Below, in pieces: positions 47,769 to 55,585 of a stretch of 56,418 nt of DNA (position 1 is its first letter; each line of letters begins with the position of its first letter). Origin of the DNA: Streptomyces sp. A012304. Lineage in GTDB: Bacteria > Actinomycetota > Actinomycetes > Streptomycetales > Streptomycetaceae. The stretch spans positions 16,147 through 72,564 of the forward strand of contig NZ_BQUN01000074.1 of the NCBI RefSeq assembly GCF_026008495.1, given 5' to 3'. Both the position numbers and the translations under genes were made by a program. The notes beneath the pieces are model-generated. The model saw only the letters and a list, made by a program, of their open reading frames with translations, was not told where the DNA came from and ran no database searches.

Positions 47769-48617
47769 GTGTTGACGCAGACCACCTCCCGGGTCCTCGA
47801 ACCGAGCGACCTGGACGCCGCGCTCGCCGTCCTGGACCGCGAGCCGGTCACGAACGCTTTCGTGACGGCCCGCGTACAGGTCGCGGGCCTGGACCCGTGG
47901 CGCCTCGGCGGCGAGATGTGGGGCTGGTACGAGGACGGGATGCTGACGTCCCTGTGCTACGCCGGCGCCAACCTCGTCCCGATCTGCGCCACTCCGCGCG
48001 CCGTCCGCGCCTTCGCCGACCGCGCCCGCCGGGCCGGCCGCCGCTGCTCCTCCATCGTCGGCCCCGCCGAATCCACCGCCCGGCTCTGGCGCCTGCTCGA
48101 ACCCCACTGGGGCCCGGCCCGCGACGTCCGCGCCCACCAGCCGCTGATGGTCACCGACCGCATGCCCGCCGACATCGCTCCGGATCCGTACGTCCGCCGC
48201 ATCCGCAAGGACGAGATGGACACGATCATGCCGGCGTGCGTGGCGATGTTCACCGAGGAGGTCGGCGTCTCCCCGATGGCGGGCGACGGCGGTCTGCTCT
48301 ACCAGGCCCGCGTCGCCGAACTCGTCGGCTCCGGCCGCTCCTTCGCCCGCCTCGACGAGCGGGGCAGGGTCGTCTTCAAGGCGGAGATCGGCGCCGCCAC
48401 ACCGCAGGCCTGCCAGATCCAGGGCGTGTGGGTGGCCCCCGAGTACCGGGGCCGGGGCCTGGCGGCCCCCGGCATGGCGGCCGTCCTGCGCTACGCCCTG
48501 GCGGACGTGGCCCCGGTGGTGAGCCTCTACGTCAACGACTTCAACACGGCGGCGAGGCGGACGTATCAGCGGGTGGGCTTCCAAGAGGTGGGCGCGTTCA
48601 TGAGCGTGCTGTTCTGA
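47769..48617 (+). CDS. GNAT acetyltransferase with N-terminal DUF4081 domain
   Basis: A 282-aa protein. The first half (RVLEPSDLDAALAVLDREPVTNAFVTARV) is a DUF4081-type domain; the second (about 140-282) is a GNAT fold with the acetyl-CoA loop GVWVAPEYRGRGLAAPG and the terminal LYVNDFNTAARRTYQRVGF. The start is a GTG at 47769, preceded by a GAGG about 12 bp upstream. Substrate is unknown. The last codons (MSVLF-stop) form the first unit of a short tandem repeat. Confidence 0.85.
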   Translation: MLTQTTSRVLEPSDLDAALAVLDREPVTNAFVTARVQVAGLDPWRLGGEMWGWYEDGMLTSLCYAGANLVPICATPRAVRAFADRARRAGRRCSSIVGPAESTARLWRLLEPHWGPARDVRAHQPLMVTDRMPADIAPDPYVRRIRKDEMDTIMPACVAMFTEEVGVSPMAGDGGLLYQARVAELVGSGRSFARLDERGRVVFKAEIGAATPQACQIQGVWVAPEYRGRGLAAPGMAAVLRYALADVAPVVSLYVNDFNTAARRTYQRVGFQEVGAFMSVLF

Positions 48618-48645
48618 GAGCGCTGTTCCGAGAGCGCTGTTCCGC
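48602..48645. repeat. 14-16 bp tandem repeat across a stop codon
   Basis: GAGCGTGCTGTTCTGA (48602-48617, ends with the GNAT stop), GAGCGCTGTTCCGA (48618-48631) and GAGCGCTGTTCCGC (48632-48645) follow one another, then a degenerate GCGTGCTGTTT. The remaining bases to 48752 show no gene. Confidence 0.7.
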
Positions 48646-48752
48646 GCGTGCTGTTTGCGGCCAACACCCCCAGGAGGGTCGGGAAACCGCGCGATCGACC
48701 ACAAACAACCGGCACCCCGCACACCACCGGAACCCCCCTGTAGGCTCCCCGC

Positions 48753-49292
48753 ATGGACCTCGTCATCGGCCCCCTGGACCTCCCAGCCCACGTGGACGAG
48801 GCCTTGGCCGTCCAGGCCGTCGCCTTCGGCCTCGGCCCGGACGAGGTGGCCGTACGCCGCCAGATCGTCATCCGCCACATGACCTACGCCGGAGCCCGCG
48901 CCCTCGGCGCGTGGACCGCGCAGGGCCGCCTGGCCGGTTTCGTCTACGGCATGCCCAACGACCGTACCCACTGGTGGTCCACGGTCGTCGAGCCCTACCT
49001 GCGGGCCGGCGGCAACGACCACTGGCTCGACGACTCCTTCGTCATCACGGAGCTCCACGTCCACCCCGCCTACCAGAACCGCGGCGCCGGCCGGGCCCTG
49101 ATCACCAGCATCACGGACGACGCCACCGAACCCCGCTCGATCCTCTCCGCGATCGACACGGAGAGCCCCGCCAGAGCCCTCTACCGCTCCCTCGGCTACC
49201 AGGACCTGGCCCGCAACGTCCTCTTCCCGAGCGCGCCCCGCCCGTACGCGGTGATGGGGGCCCCGCTCCCGCTGCGCCGCAAGCACGGCTGA
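48753..49292 (+). CDS. GNAT-family acetyltransferase
   Basis: A 179-aa single-domain GNAT protein. The acetyl-CoA site is in LHVHPAYQNRGAGRALITSI, followed by ARALYRSLGYQDLARNVLF. Substrate not readable. It is the second acetyltransferase gene in a row, yet the two do not look like recent duplicates: this one lacks the DUF4081 half. It is followed 108 bp later by proS. Confidence 0.85.
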   Translation: MDLVIGPLDLPAHVDEALAVQAVAFGLGPDEVAVRRQIVIRHMTYAGARALGAWTAQGRLAGFVYGMPNDRTHWWSTVVEPYLRAGGNDHWLDDSFVITELHVHPAYQNRGAGRALITSITDDATEPRSILSAIDTESPARALYRSLGYQDLARNVLFPSAPRPYAVMGAPLPLRRKHG

Positions 49293-49400
49293 CCGATTTC
49301 CGGCGACCGCGCGCTCCCGGATAACCTCCTAGCCATCACCTTCCCCCGCTCCCGGGCCGCGCTCGGGCAGGGAACCCCATCCGGCAGGAGTACGAGAACC

Positions 49401-51113
49401 ATGGCGAACGCACCGGTCCAGCGCATGTCCCAGTTGATGGCGAAGACCCTGCGCGACGACCCCGCCGACGCCGAGGTCCTCAGCCACAAGCTCCTCGTCC
49501 GCGCCGGCTACGTCCGCCGCACCGCCGCCGGCATCTGGACCTGGCTGCCGCTCGGCAAGAAGGTCCTCGCCAACGTGGAGCGCATCGTCCGCGAGGAGAT
49601 GGACGCCATCGGCGCCCAGGAGGTGCTGCTCCCCGCCCTGCTGCCGAGGGAGCCGTACGAGGCGACCGGCCGCTGGGACGAGTACGGCGCGGAGCTGTTC
49701 CGGCTCCAGGACCGCAAGGGCGGCGACTACCTGCTCGGCCCGACCCACGAGGAGATCTTCACGCTGATCGTGAAGGACCAGGCCTCCTCCTACAAGGACC
49801 TGCCGGTCATCCTCTACCAGATCCAGACCAAGTTCCGTGACGAGGCCCGCCCCCGGGCCGGCATCCTGCGCGGCCGTGAGTTCCTGATGAAGGACTCCTA
49901 CTCCTTCGACACGGAGGACGAGGGCCTCGCCCGGTCGTACGCCCTGCACCGCCAGGCCTACCAGAAGGTGTTCGAGCGTCTCGGCCTCGACTACCGCATC
50001 TGCGCCGCGACCGCCGGCGCGATGGGCGGCTCCAAGTCGGAGGAGTTCCTCGCCCCGGCCGGCGCCGGCGAGGACACCTTCGCCGACTGCCCGAACTGCG
50101 ACTTCGCGGCCAACACCGAGGCGATCACCTACGAGCTGAAGCCGGTGGACGCCGCCGACGTCCCCGCGGCCGAGGAGATCCCGACCCCGGACACCCCGAC
50201 CATCGAGACCCTCGCGGCCTCCCTCGGCGTCCCGGCCTCCACGACGCTGAAGAACCTCCTCGTCAAGGTCGACGGCGAGATCGTCGCCGTCGGCGTGCCC
50301 GGCGACCGCGAGGTCGACATGGACAAGGTGGAGGCGCACTTCGCCCCGGCCGTCGTCGAGATGGTCACCGAGGCGGACTTCGCGGGCCGCCCGGACCTGG
50401 TCCGGGGCTATGTCGGCCCGCAGGGCCTGGGGGAGAAGGTCACCTACATCGCCGACCCGCGCGTGGCCCCCGGCACGGCCTGGATCACCGGCGCGAACAA
50501 GGCGCACACGCACGCCAGGAACGTCGTCGCCGGCCGCGACTTCGAGGTCGGCGCGTACGTCGACGTCGTGGTCGTCCAGGAGGGCGACCCCTGCCCGAAC
50601 TGCGGCACCGGCCTCAAGCTGGACCGCGCCATCGAGATCGGCCACATCTTCCAGCTCGGCCGCAAGTACGCCGACGCCCTCAAGCTCGACGTCCTCGGCC
50701 AGAACGGCAAGCCGGTCCGCGTCACCATGGGCTCCTACGGCATCGGCGTCTCCCGCGCGGTCGCGGCCCTCGCCGAGCAGACCGCCGACGACAAGGGCCT
50801 GTGCTGGCCCGCCGAGGTGGCCCCGGCCGACGTGCACGTGGTCGCCGCCGGCAAGGCCCTCCAGACCGAACTGGCCCTCGACGTCTCCGAGAAGCTGCGG
50901 GCGGCGGGTCTGCGCGTCCTGGTCGACGACCGGGCCGGGGTCTCGCCGGGCGTGAAGTTCACCGACTCCGAGCTGATCGGCGTACCGAAGATCCTCGTCG
51001 CGGGCCGCCGTTCGGCCGAGGGCGTCCTGGAGCTGAAGGACCGCAGGACCGGTGAGCGCGAGGAGCTGACGGTGGACGAGGCGATCGCCCGCCTGACGGC
51101 GTCGGCGCGTTAG
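49401..51113 (+). CDS. proS: Prolyl-tRNA synthetase
   Basis: A 570-aa class II aminoacyl-tRNA synthetase of the bacterial ProS type. Motif 2 region [21 protein letters not shown] (in two parts), the proline-specific LLGPTHEE, an inserted YbaK-like editing domain (about 235-385) and the C-terminal anticodon-binding domain (about 475-570, [13 protein letters not shown]) are all visible. It charges tRNA-Pro with proline and edits mischarged alanine. AGGAG stands 13 bp before the ATG. Confidence 0.96.
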   Translation: MANAPVQRMSQLMAKTLRDDPADAEVLSHKLLVRAGYVRRTAAGIWTWLPLGKKVLANVERIVREEMDAIGAQEVLLPALLPREPYEATGRWDEYGAELFRLQDRKGGDYLLGPTHEEIFTLIVKDQASSYKDLPVILYQIQTKFRDEARPRAGILRGREFLMKDSYSFDTEDEGLARSYALHRQAYQKVFERLGLDYRICAATAGAMGGSKSEEFLAPAGAGEDTFADCPNCDFAANTEAITYELKPVDAADVPAAEEIPTPDTPTIETLAASLGVPASTTLKNLLVKVDGEIVAVGVPGDREVDMDKVEAHFAPAVVEMVTEADFAGRPDLVRGYVGPQGLGEKVTYIADPRVAPGTAWITGANKAHTHARNVVAGRDFEVGAYVDVVVVQEGDPCPNCGTGLKLDRAIEIGHIFQLGRKYADALKLDVLGQNGKPVRVTMGSYGIGVSRAVAALAEQTADDKGLCWPAEVAPADVHVVAAGKALQTELALDVSEKLRAAGLRVLVDDRAGVSPGVKFTDSELIGVPKILVAGRRSAEGVLELKDRRTGEREELTVDEAIARLTASAR

Positions 51114-51135
51114 GACACCCCGGACATCTCTCAGG

Positions 51136-51185
51136 CCGTTCCCCGGCCGTAGGACGTGACAGAGCGTCACTACGGAGGGGAACGG
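51136..51185. promoter_or_regulatory. Three-segment inverted repeat between convergent genes
   Basis: CCGTTCCCC/GGGGAACGG (51136-51144/51177-51185), CCGTA/TACGG (51147-51151/51171-51175) and GTGAC/GTCAC (51156-51160/51166-51170) nest inside one another. It may terminate proS and the convergent gene. It includes GGAGGGG followed by an ATG at 51188, an apparently orphan translation start. Confidence 0.5.
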
Positions 51186-51251
51186 TCATGACCACGAGGG
51201 AACGAGGCGCCGCCGCGGCGGGGGCTTCACCCTCGGACCGGCGTCGGCGGG

Positions 51252-52145
51252 TCAGAGCCAGCCCGCGAACTCCAGCAGCAGCTCCGCGTCCCGCGCCCGT
51301 CCCACGCGCCGCGCCCGCACCCCCGACTCCACCGCCCGGAACAGCGTCCAGCCGCGCAGCCGCTCCTGGTCCACCTCCAGCGACTCCGCGAGCCGCTTCA
51401 CCCGCCGCCGGGTCGTCGCCGCCCCGGACGGCGAGGCGATCAGGTCCTCCACCCGGTCCCGCACCAGCCGCGCCAGGTCGAAGGCACACTCGCCGACCAC
51501 CGGATCCGGCCCCACCGCCAGCCACGGCATCCGCTCACCGGCCAGCACCTTGCTCTGCCGGAACGTGCCGTGCAGCAGCCGCTGCTCGGGCGGCGCTGCC
51601 AGCAACTCCTCGCGGGCCGCGAGCGCGGCGTCCACCAGTGGGGCCACCTCGGCGTCCGCGCTCGCCCGCATCGCCGCCGCCTGCCGCCCGGTCCGCCCGG
51701 CCACGGACTCGAAGACCGTCCCGGCCGGCGGCTCCACCCACAGCCGCCGCAGCGTCCCCGCCGCCTCCAGCAGCGCCTTGGCCTCCGGCAACGACCGCAC
51801 CGACACATCCGGATGCAGCCGCTCCAGCACCAGCACCCCCTCAGCCCCGGACGGCTCCAGCAGCTGGACGGCGCCCAGACCGCCCCAGTGCGCGAGCGCG
51901 GCCCGCTCCGCCTCCGGCCGGAACCGGGGCGGCGCCAGCTTCAGCACGGCCGGGGTCCCGTCGGGGTAACGCACCAACACCACCAGGCTGCTGCGCCCAC
52001 CCGGCACCTGCACCCGCTCGACGGTCAACTCCCGTTCGGAGACCGCACGTTGAGCCATCGCGGACAGTTTTCCCAGCCAGTCGTCACCATCGGGTGCCGT
52101 CTCACCGAGCGCCCTGACCAGACGCTGCGGCGGTTCGAAAGCCAT
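51252..52145 (-). CDS. Aminoglycoside-phosphotransferase-like protein, probable pseudokinase
   Basis: A 297-aa protein of the APH(6)/hydroxyurea kinase-like type. The nucleotide Lys (K69 in AVLKL) is present, but the catalytic loop reads HGTFRQSK (192-199), where active enzymes have HGDxHxxN: the catalytic Asp is Thr194 and the Asn is Lys199. The metal-binding segment is VGPDPVVGE (211-219) instead of IDPKPxVGE. The frame is intact and codon use normal, so this is a conserved-looking degenerate kinase, not a decayed gene. Start ATG at 52143-52145. It follows the ferritin-like gene by 45 bp on the same strand. Not expected to confer drug resistance. Confidence 0.8.
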   Translation of the reverse strand: MAFEPPQRLVRALGETAPDGDDWLGKLSAMAQRAVSERELTVERVQVPGGRSSLVVLVRYPDGTPAVLKLAPPRFRPEAERAALAHWGGLGAVQLLEPSGAEGVLVLERLHPDVSVRSLPEAKALLEAAGTLRRLWVEPPAGTVFESVAGRTGRQAAAMRASADAEVAPLVDAALAAREELLAAPPEQRLLHGTFRQSKVLAGERMPWLAVGPDPVVGECAFDLARLVRDRVEDLIASPSGAATTRRRVKRLAESLEVDQERLRGWTLFRAVESGVRARRVGRARDAELLLEFAGWL

Positions 52146-52190
52146 GCGCGCGTCGTCCCTTCGTGGTCTCGGTGTTCCGCTGCCCACCGC

Positions 52191-52757
52191 TCACGCCGTG
52201 GGCGTTCGCGCCGGTGCCTCTGTCGCTGTTCCCGTTCTGGTTCCTGTTCCCGCCCCTGCCCCTGATCCTTCTGTCGCCGCCGTCGAGGCGGAGGGCCCGG
52301 CCCCGGTCGCGGCCGGATCCGTGTCCGCCCGCTCGACGAGACCAGGGAAGGCTACGCTCCCACCGCGCCAGCGCACCGCCCGCACCGCCGCCTCCCGCAA
52401 CGCCCCGGCGGCCTCCCGGCGCCGAGCGCCCCCCGCCGCCCGCACCAGGTCGGAGTAGACCCCGGCGACACGATCCTCCAACTCGGCGGCGAGCCGGACC
52501 GCCGCCGCCGCGTCCGGCACCGGGAACGGCAGCGCGTAGGCGGCGCTCGCGGCGACCGGCTCGGCGCCCAGGTCACGCACCTCGCGCGCCAGCGCGTCCC
52601 GCCGCGCCCGGTGCGCGTCGTACGCCGCCCGTGCCTGCGCGCGCCGCTCCTCGGCCACCCGGCCGCCGACGACGCCGTACCCGTACACCGCCGCGTGCTC
52701 GGCGGCCAGCGCGGCCTGCAAGGCCGTCAGCTCGGGCCGCTTCTGCTCGCCGCTCAT
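52191..52757 (-). CDS. Ferritin-like domain protein (DUF4439 type)
   Basis: A 188-aa protein. Residues 1-145 are four helices: LTALQAALAAEHAAVYGYGVVG, then an Arg/Ala-rich helix, PDAAAAVRLAAELEDRVAGVYSDLV, and REAAVRAVRWRG. The last about 40 residues are a low-complexity Gly/Thr/Ala tail. The Glu/His spacing recalls ferritin-like DUF4439 proteins, though a complete di-iron site is not evident. The ATG overlaps the stop of the lipoprotein gene by 4 bp, so the two are translated together. Confidence 0.75.
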   Translation of the reverse strand: MSGEQKRPELTALQAALAAEHAAVYGYGVVGGRVAEERRAQARAAYDAHRARRDALAREVRDLGAEPVAASAAYALPFPVPDAAAAVRLAAELEDRVAGVYSDLVRAAGGARRREAAGALREAAVRAVRWRGGSVAFPGLVERADTDPAATGAGPSASTAATEGSGAGAGTGTRTGTATEAPARTPTA

Positions 52758-53338
52758 CGCGCCCCCTCCGTCAGCAGGTACGCGTGCGCCGCCCCGGCCG
52801 CCGCCACCGAGGCCAGCAGCCGGGCCAGCTCGCCCGGCACGTCCGCCAGCGCCGCGACCCTGCGATCGGCCAGCGCCCGCTCGGCGGTGGCCAGCTGCGC
52901 GAGCGCCTCCTTCTCGGTCGGCGGGGCGGCAGCGGGCGCCGGCGCGGTCACGGACGGCGCGGAGGACGAGGCGGTCGCGGAGGGCGACGGAGCGGACGAC
53001 GTCCCGCCGGTCCCCGGCGTCCCGCCCGTGTCCCCGAACGCCTCCACATGCCGTACGACTTCCGCCCGCAACGGCCCCAGCCGCGGCGCGAGCTGCGGAT
53101 ACGCGGCGAGCACGACGTCGTAGCGCTCCACCAGCCCGCCGCTGTCCCGGGCCGCACGCGCGCGTGCGGCTCGGGCGGCCGACCGGCCGGCGTCCGCGCT
53201 CCCCTCGCCGGAACCGCCGGAACCGGAACCGGTATCGCCCCCGGAGGAGCAGCCCACCAGCAGGGCGGCCCCGGCGGCCGAGGCGAGCACGGTTCTTCTG
53301 CGCGGCCCCGAGCGGGCGCGCGGCGGGGGATAGGGCAC
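52754..53338 (-). CDS. Tat-type lipoprotein of unknown function
   Basis: A 194-aa exported protein. GPRRRTVLASAAGAALLVGC (about 11-30) combines a twin-arginine-like stretch with a lipobox, and the mature N-terminus is Gly/Ser-rich. The rest is helical with a Pro/Ser/Thr linker (GTGGTSSAPSPSATASSSAP) before a C-terminal helix pair. The GTG start has GAGG about 8 bp upstream. Coupled with the ferritin-like gene, it may form an envelope-associated pair. I know no function for either. Confidence 0.75.
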   Translation of the reverse strand: MPYPPPRARSGPRRRTVLASAAGAALLVGCSSGGDTGSGSGGSGEGSADAGRSAARAARARAARDSGGLVERYDVVLAAYPQLAPRLGPLRAEVVRHVEAFGDTGGTPGTGGTSSAPSPSATASSSAPSVTAPAPAAAPPTEKEALAQLATAERALADRRVAALADVPGELARLLASVAAAGAAHAYLLTEGAR

Positions 53339-53552
53339 TACAGACGTCCTCGGGGGGTTCGTACGACAAAACGACCTGACAGGGCAGCACGCCCGTGATC
53401 ACGGTACCCGCGCGTCCGTCCCGCACCACTCAGCGGCACCGGCCGCACCCGCCAGGCCGCCCGGTGGACGGCAACACCGTCCGCGACCGGATACCCTTTG
53501 ACCAGACAGCGACCCATCCCACAACAGCACACGCGGCCGAGGAGTCACCCGG

Positions 53553-54062
53553 ATGAGCACCACCCAGAGCGAGAGGCTGCGAGAACTGCTGGAACCGCTC
53601 GTCACCTCCCAGGGCCTGGATCTCGAGGAGATCGCCGTGGACTCCGTCGGGCGCAAGCGTGTGCTGCGCGTCGTCGTCGACTCCGACACCGGAGCCGACC
53701 TGGACCGGATCGCCGATGTGAGCCGTGCGCTCTCGGCGAAGCTCGACGAGACCGACGCGATGGGCGCGGGCGAGTACACCCTCGAGGTCGGCACCCCTGG
53801 CGCGGAGCGCTCCCTCACCGAGCACCGCCACTACGTGCGTGCCACGGACCGCCTGGTGAAGTTCCAGCTGCACGAGGGCGGCGAACTCGTCGCCCGCATC
53901 CTCGCCGTGGACGAGGACGGACTCGACGTCGAGGTGCCCGGAGTCAAGGGCCGCAGGGCCACCACCCGCAGACTCGCCTTCGGCGACATCGGCAAGGCAC
54001 GGGTACAGGTCGAGTTCGGCCGCAAGGACAAGAAGGACATGAAGGAAGAGGAGGAGGCGTAG
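53553..54062 (+). CDS. rimP: Ribosome maturation factor RimP
   Basis: A 169-aa protein required for 30S subunit maturation. It has the N-terminal alpha/beta domain ([25 protein letters not shown], conserved here as LEEIAVD and VLRVVVDS, then [13 protein letters not shown]) and the [15 protein letters not shown] motif linking to the C-terminal SH3-like domain. It ends in an acidic/Lys tail. GAGGAG precedes the ATG. It heads the rimP-nusA-ylxR-infB operon; nusA starts 3 bp after its stop. Confidence 0.94.
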   Translation: MSTTQSERLRELLEPLVTSQGLDLEEIAVDSVGRKRVLRVVVDSDTGADLDRIADVSRALSAKLDETDAMGAGEYTLEVGTPGAERSLTEHRHYVRATDRLVKFQLHEGGELVARILAVDEDGLDVEVPGVKGRRATTRRLAFGDIGKARVQVEFGRKDKKDMKEEEEA

Positions 54063-54064
54063 CC

Positions 54065-55051
54065 GTGGACATCGACATGAGCGCCCTGCGGGGCTTGGTT
54101 CGGGAGAAGGAGATCTCCTTCGACCTGCTGGTCGAGGCGATCGAGTCGGCCCTCCTCATCGCCTACCACCGCACCGAGGGAAGCCGCCGCCACGCGCGCG
54201 TGGAGCTCGACCGGGAGACCGGCCACGTGACGGTGTGGGCGAAGGAGGACCCCGAGGACCTGGAGGAGGGCCAGGAGCCCCGCGAGTTCGACGACACCCC
54301 GTCCGGTTTCGGCCGGATCGCGGCCACCACCGCCAAGCAGGTGATTCTCCAGCGCCTGCGCGACGCCGAGGACGACGCGACACTCGGCGAGTACGCCGGC
54401 CGCGAGGGCGACATCGTCACCGGCGTGGTCCAGCAGGGCCGCGACCCGAAGAACGTGCTCGTCGACATCGGCAAGCTCGAGGCCATCCTGCCGGTGCAGG
54501 AGCAGGTGCCCGGCGAGACCTACCCGCACGGCATGCGCCTGCGCTCGTACGTCGTCCGGGTGGCCAAGGGTGTGCGCGGCCCGTCCGTGACGCTCTCCCG
54601 CACCCACCCCAACCTGGTGAAGAAGCTCTTCGCGCTGGAGGTGCCGGAGATCGCCGACGGGTCCGTCGAGATCGCCGCCATCGCCCGCGAGGCCGGCCAC
54701 CGCACCAAGATCGCCGTCCGGTCCACCCGTTCGGGCCTGAACGCCAAGGGCGCCTGCATCGGCCCCATGGGCGGCCGGGTGCGCAACGTCATGGGCGAGC
54801 TCAACGGCGAGAAGATCGACATCGTCGACTGGTCGGACGACCCGGCCGAGATGGTGGCCAACGCCCTCTCGCCGGCCCGCGTCTCGAAGGTCGAGGTCGT
54901 GGACATGTCCACCCGCTCCGCGCGCGTGACCGTGCCCGACTACCAGCTGTCCCTGGCGATCGGCAAGGAGGGCCAGAACGCCCGCCTCGCGGCCCGCCTG
55001 ACCGGCTGGCGCATCGACATCCGGCCCGACACCGAGCAGGCCGGGGAATAG
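54065..55051 (+). CDS. nusA: Transcription elongation/termination factor NusA
   Basis: A 328-aa actinobacterial-type NusA: N-terminal RNA-polymerase-binding domain (about 1-105), S1 domain (about 110-180, [11 protein letters not shown]), and two KH domains ([15 protein letters not shown] and [18 protein letters not shown]). The acidic repeats found at the C-terminus of E. coli NusA are absent, as expected for this phylum. GTG start at 54065, three bases after the rimP stop; the GAAGAGGAGGAGG stretch in the rimP tail supplies the ribosome site. Confidence 0.95.
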   Translation: MDIDMSALRGLVREKEISFDLLVEAIESALLIAYHRTEGSRRHARVELDRETGHVTVWAKEDPEDLEEGQEPREFDDTPSGFGRIAATTAKQVILQRLRDAEDDATLGEYAGREGDIVTGVVQQGRDPKNVLVDIGKLEAILPVQEQVPGETYPHGMRLRSYVVRVAKGVRGPSVTLSRTHPNLVKKLFALEVPEIADGSVEIAAIAREAGHRTKIAVRSTRSGLNAKGACIGPMGGRVRNVMGELNGEKIDIVDWSDDPAEMVANALSPARVSKVEVVDMSTRSARVTVPDYQLSLAIGKEGQNARLAARLTGWRIDIRPDTEQAGE

Positions 55052-55076
55052 ATCTCGGCCGCGGTTGGCTGAGATC
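55051..55076 (+). promoter_or_regulatory. Hairpin between nusA and ylxR
   Basis: GATCTCGGCC (55051-55060) pairs with GGCTGAGATC (55067-55076), ten pairs with one G-U, 6-nt loop, no T-run. It starts at the last base of the nusA stop codon and may attenuate read-through. A -10-like TAGACT at 55131-55136 lies just before the ylxR start. Confidence 0.5.
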
Positions 55077-55141
55077 ACGACAACAAGCGTTCGCATCCTG
55101 GCCCAAAGGGGTGAGGTCGGTACGGGGAGGTAGACTTAGCT

Positions 55142-55438
55142 GTGTCTGGCCGGACGCACGCCGGAGCATGCCCTGAACGCACCTGTGTGGGGTGCCGGGA
55201 GCGAGCGGCCAAGACGGAGCTGCTGCGCATCGTGGCGATCGAGGACGCGTGCGTCCCCGATCCTCGCGGTACGCTGCCCGGCCGGGGTGCTTATGTGCAT
55301 CCCGCTCCGGTCTGTCTCGACCAGGCGGTACGCCGCCGGGCGTTCACGCGGGCGTTGCGCGCCCCGGGAGCGCTCGACACAAAGGTGTTGCGTCAGTACG
55401 TCGAGCAGACGACCGTTGTCGAGCAGGCAACACCGTAA
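55142..55438 (+). CDS. ylxR: YlxR family RNA-binding protein (DUF448, RnpM)
   Basis: A 98-aa basic protein with the family motif CVGCRER (residues 15-21), LLRIV and PGRGAYVHP. YlxR folds as a small RNA-binding protein; recent work links it to RNase P. The GTG at 55142 begins MSGRTHAGACPERTCVGC. It lies in its usual place between nusA and infB. Confidence 0.9.
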   Translation: MSGRTHAGACPERTCVGCRERAAKTELLRIVAIEDACVPDPRGTLPGRGAYVHPAPVCLDQAVRRRAFTRALRAPGALDTKVLRQYVEQTTVVEQATP

Positions 55439-55504
55439 GAAGCGTCGCGCGGAACCCCCGTGCGGCCCTGGTACCTCGCGAGTCGAAAGCAGGTCGAGAT
55501 TGCG

Positions 55505-55547
55505 ATGAGCACTCGATGAGTACGCGATGAGTACGCCCATGAAGTAG
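55505..55547 (+). promoter_or_regulatory. Three overlapping mini-reading frames in the infB leader
   Basis: An 11-bp repeat (GATGAGCACTC, GATGAGTACGC, GATGAGTACGC; 55504-55536) creates ATG-AGC-ACT-CGA-TGA (55505-55519), ATG-AGT-ACG-CGA-TGA (55516-55530) and a third frame of six codons, Met-Ser-Thr-Pro-Met-Lys (55527-55547). Neighbouring frames share ATGA. An AGGTCGAG precedes the first. Confidence 0.6.
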
Positions 55548-55551
55548 CGAC

Positions 55552-55572
55552 GGTCCGGCCGCAACCCGGACC
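55552..55572 (+). promoter_or_regulatory. Stem-loop directly upstream of the infB ribosome site
   Basis: GGTCCGG (55552-55558) and CCGGACC (55566-55572) form a perfect 7-bp stem with a 7-nt loop. AAAAGGAG begins 2 bases later and the GTG start of infB is at 55586. Confidence 0.6.
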
Positions 55573-55585
55573 TAAAAGGAGCGAA

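Noticed and set aside
51188..52117. Plus-strand frame starting from a good ribosome site after proS
   Set aside because: Beyond the first codons the product is Pro/Ala/Arg repeats antisense to the kinase-like gene. Only the start signal is of interest, and it is reported as such.
53498..54064. Extension of nusA upstream through rimP
   Set aside because: This frame overlaps rimP out of phase and is Arg/His-rich; NusA homology begins at the GTG at 54065.
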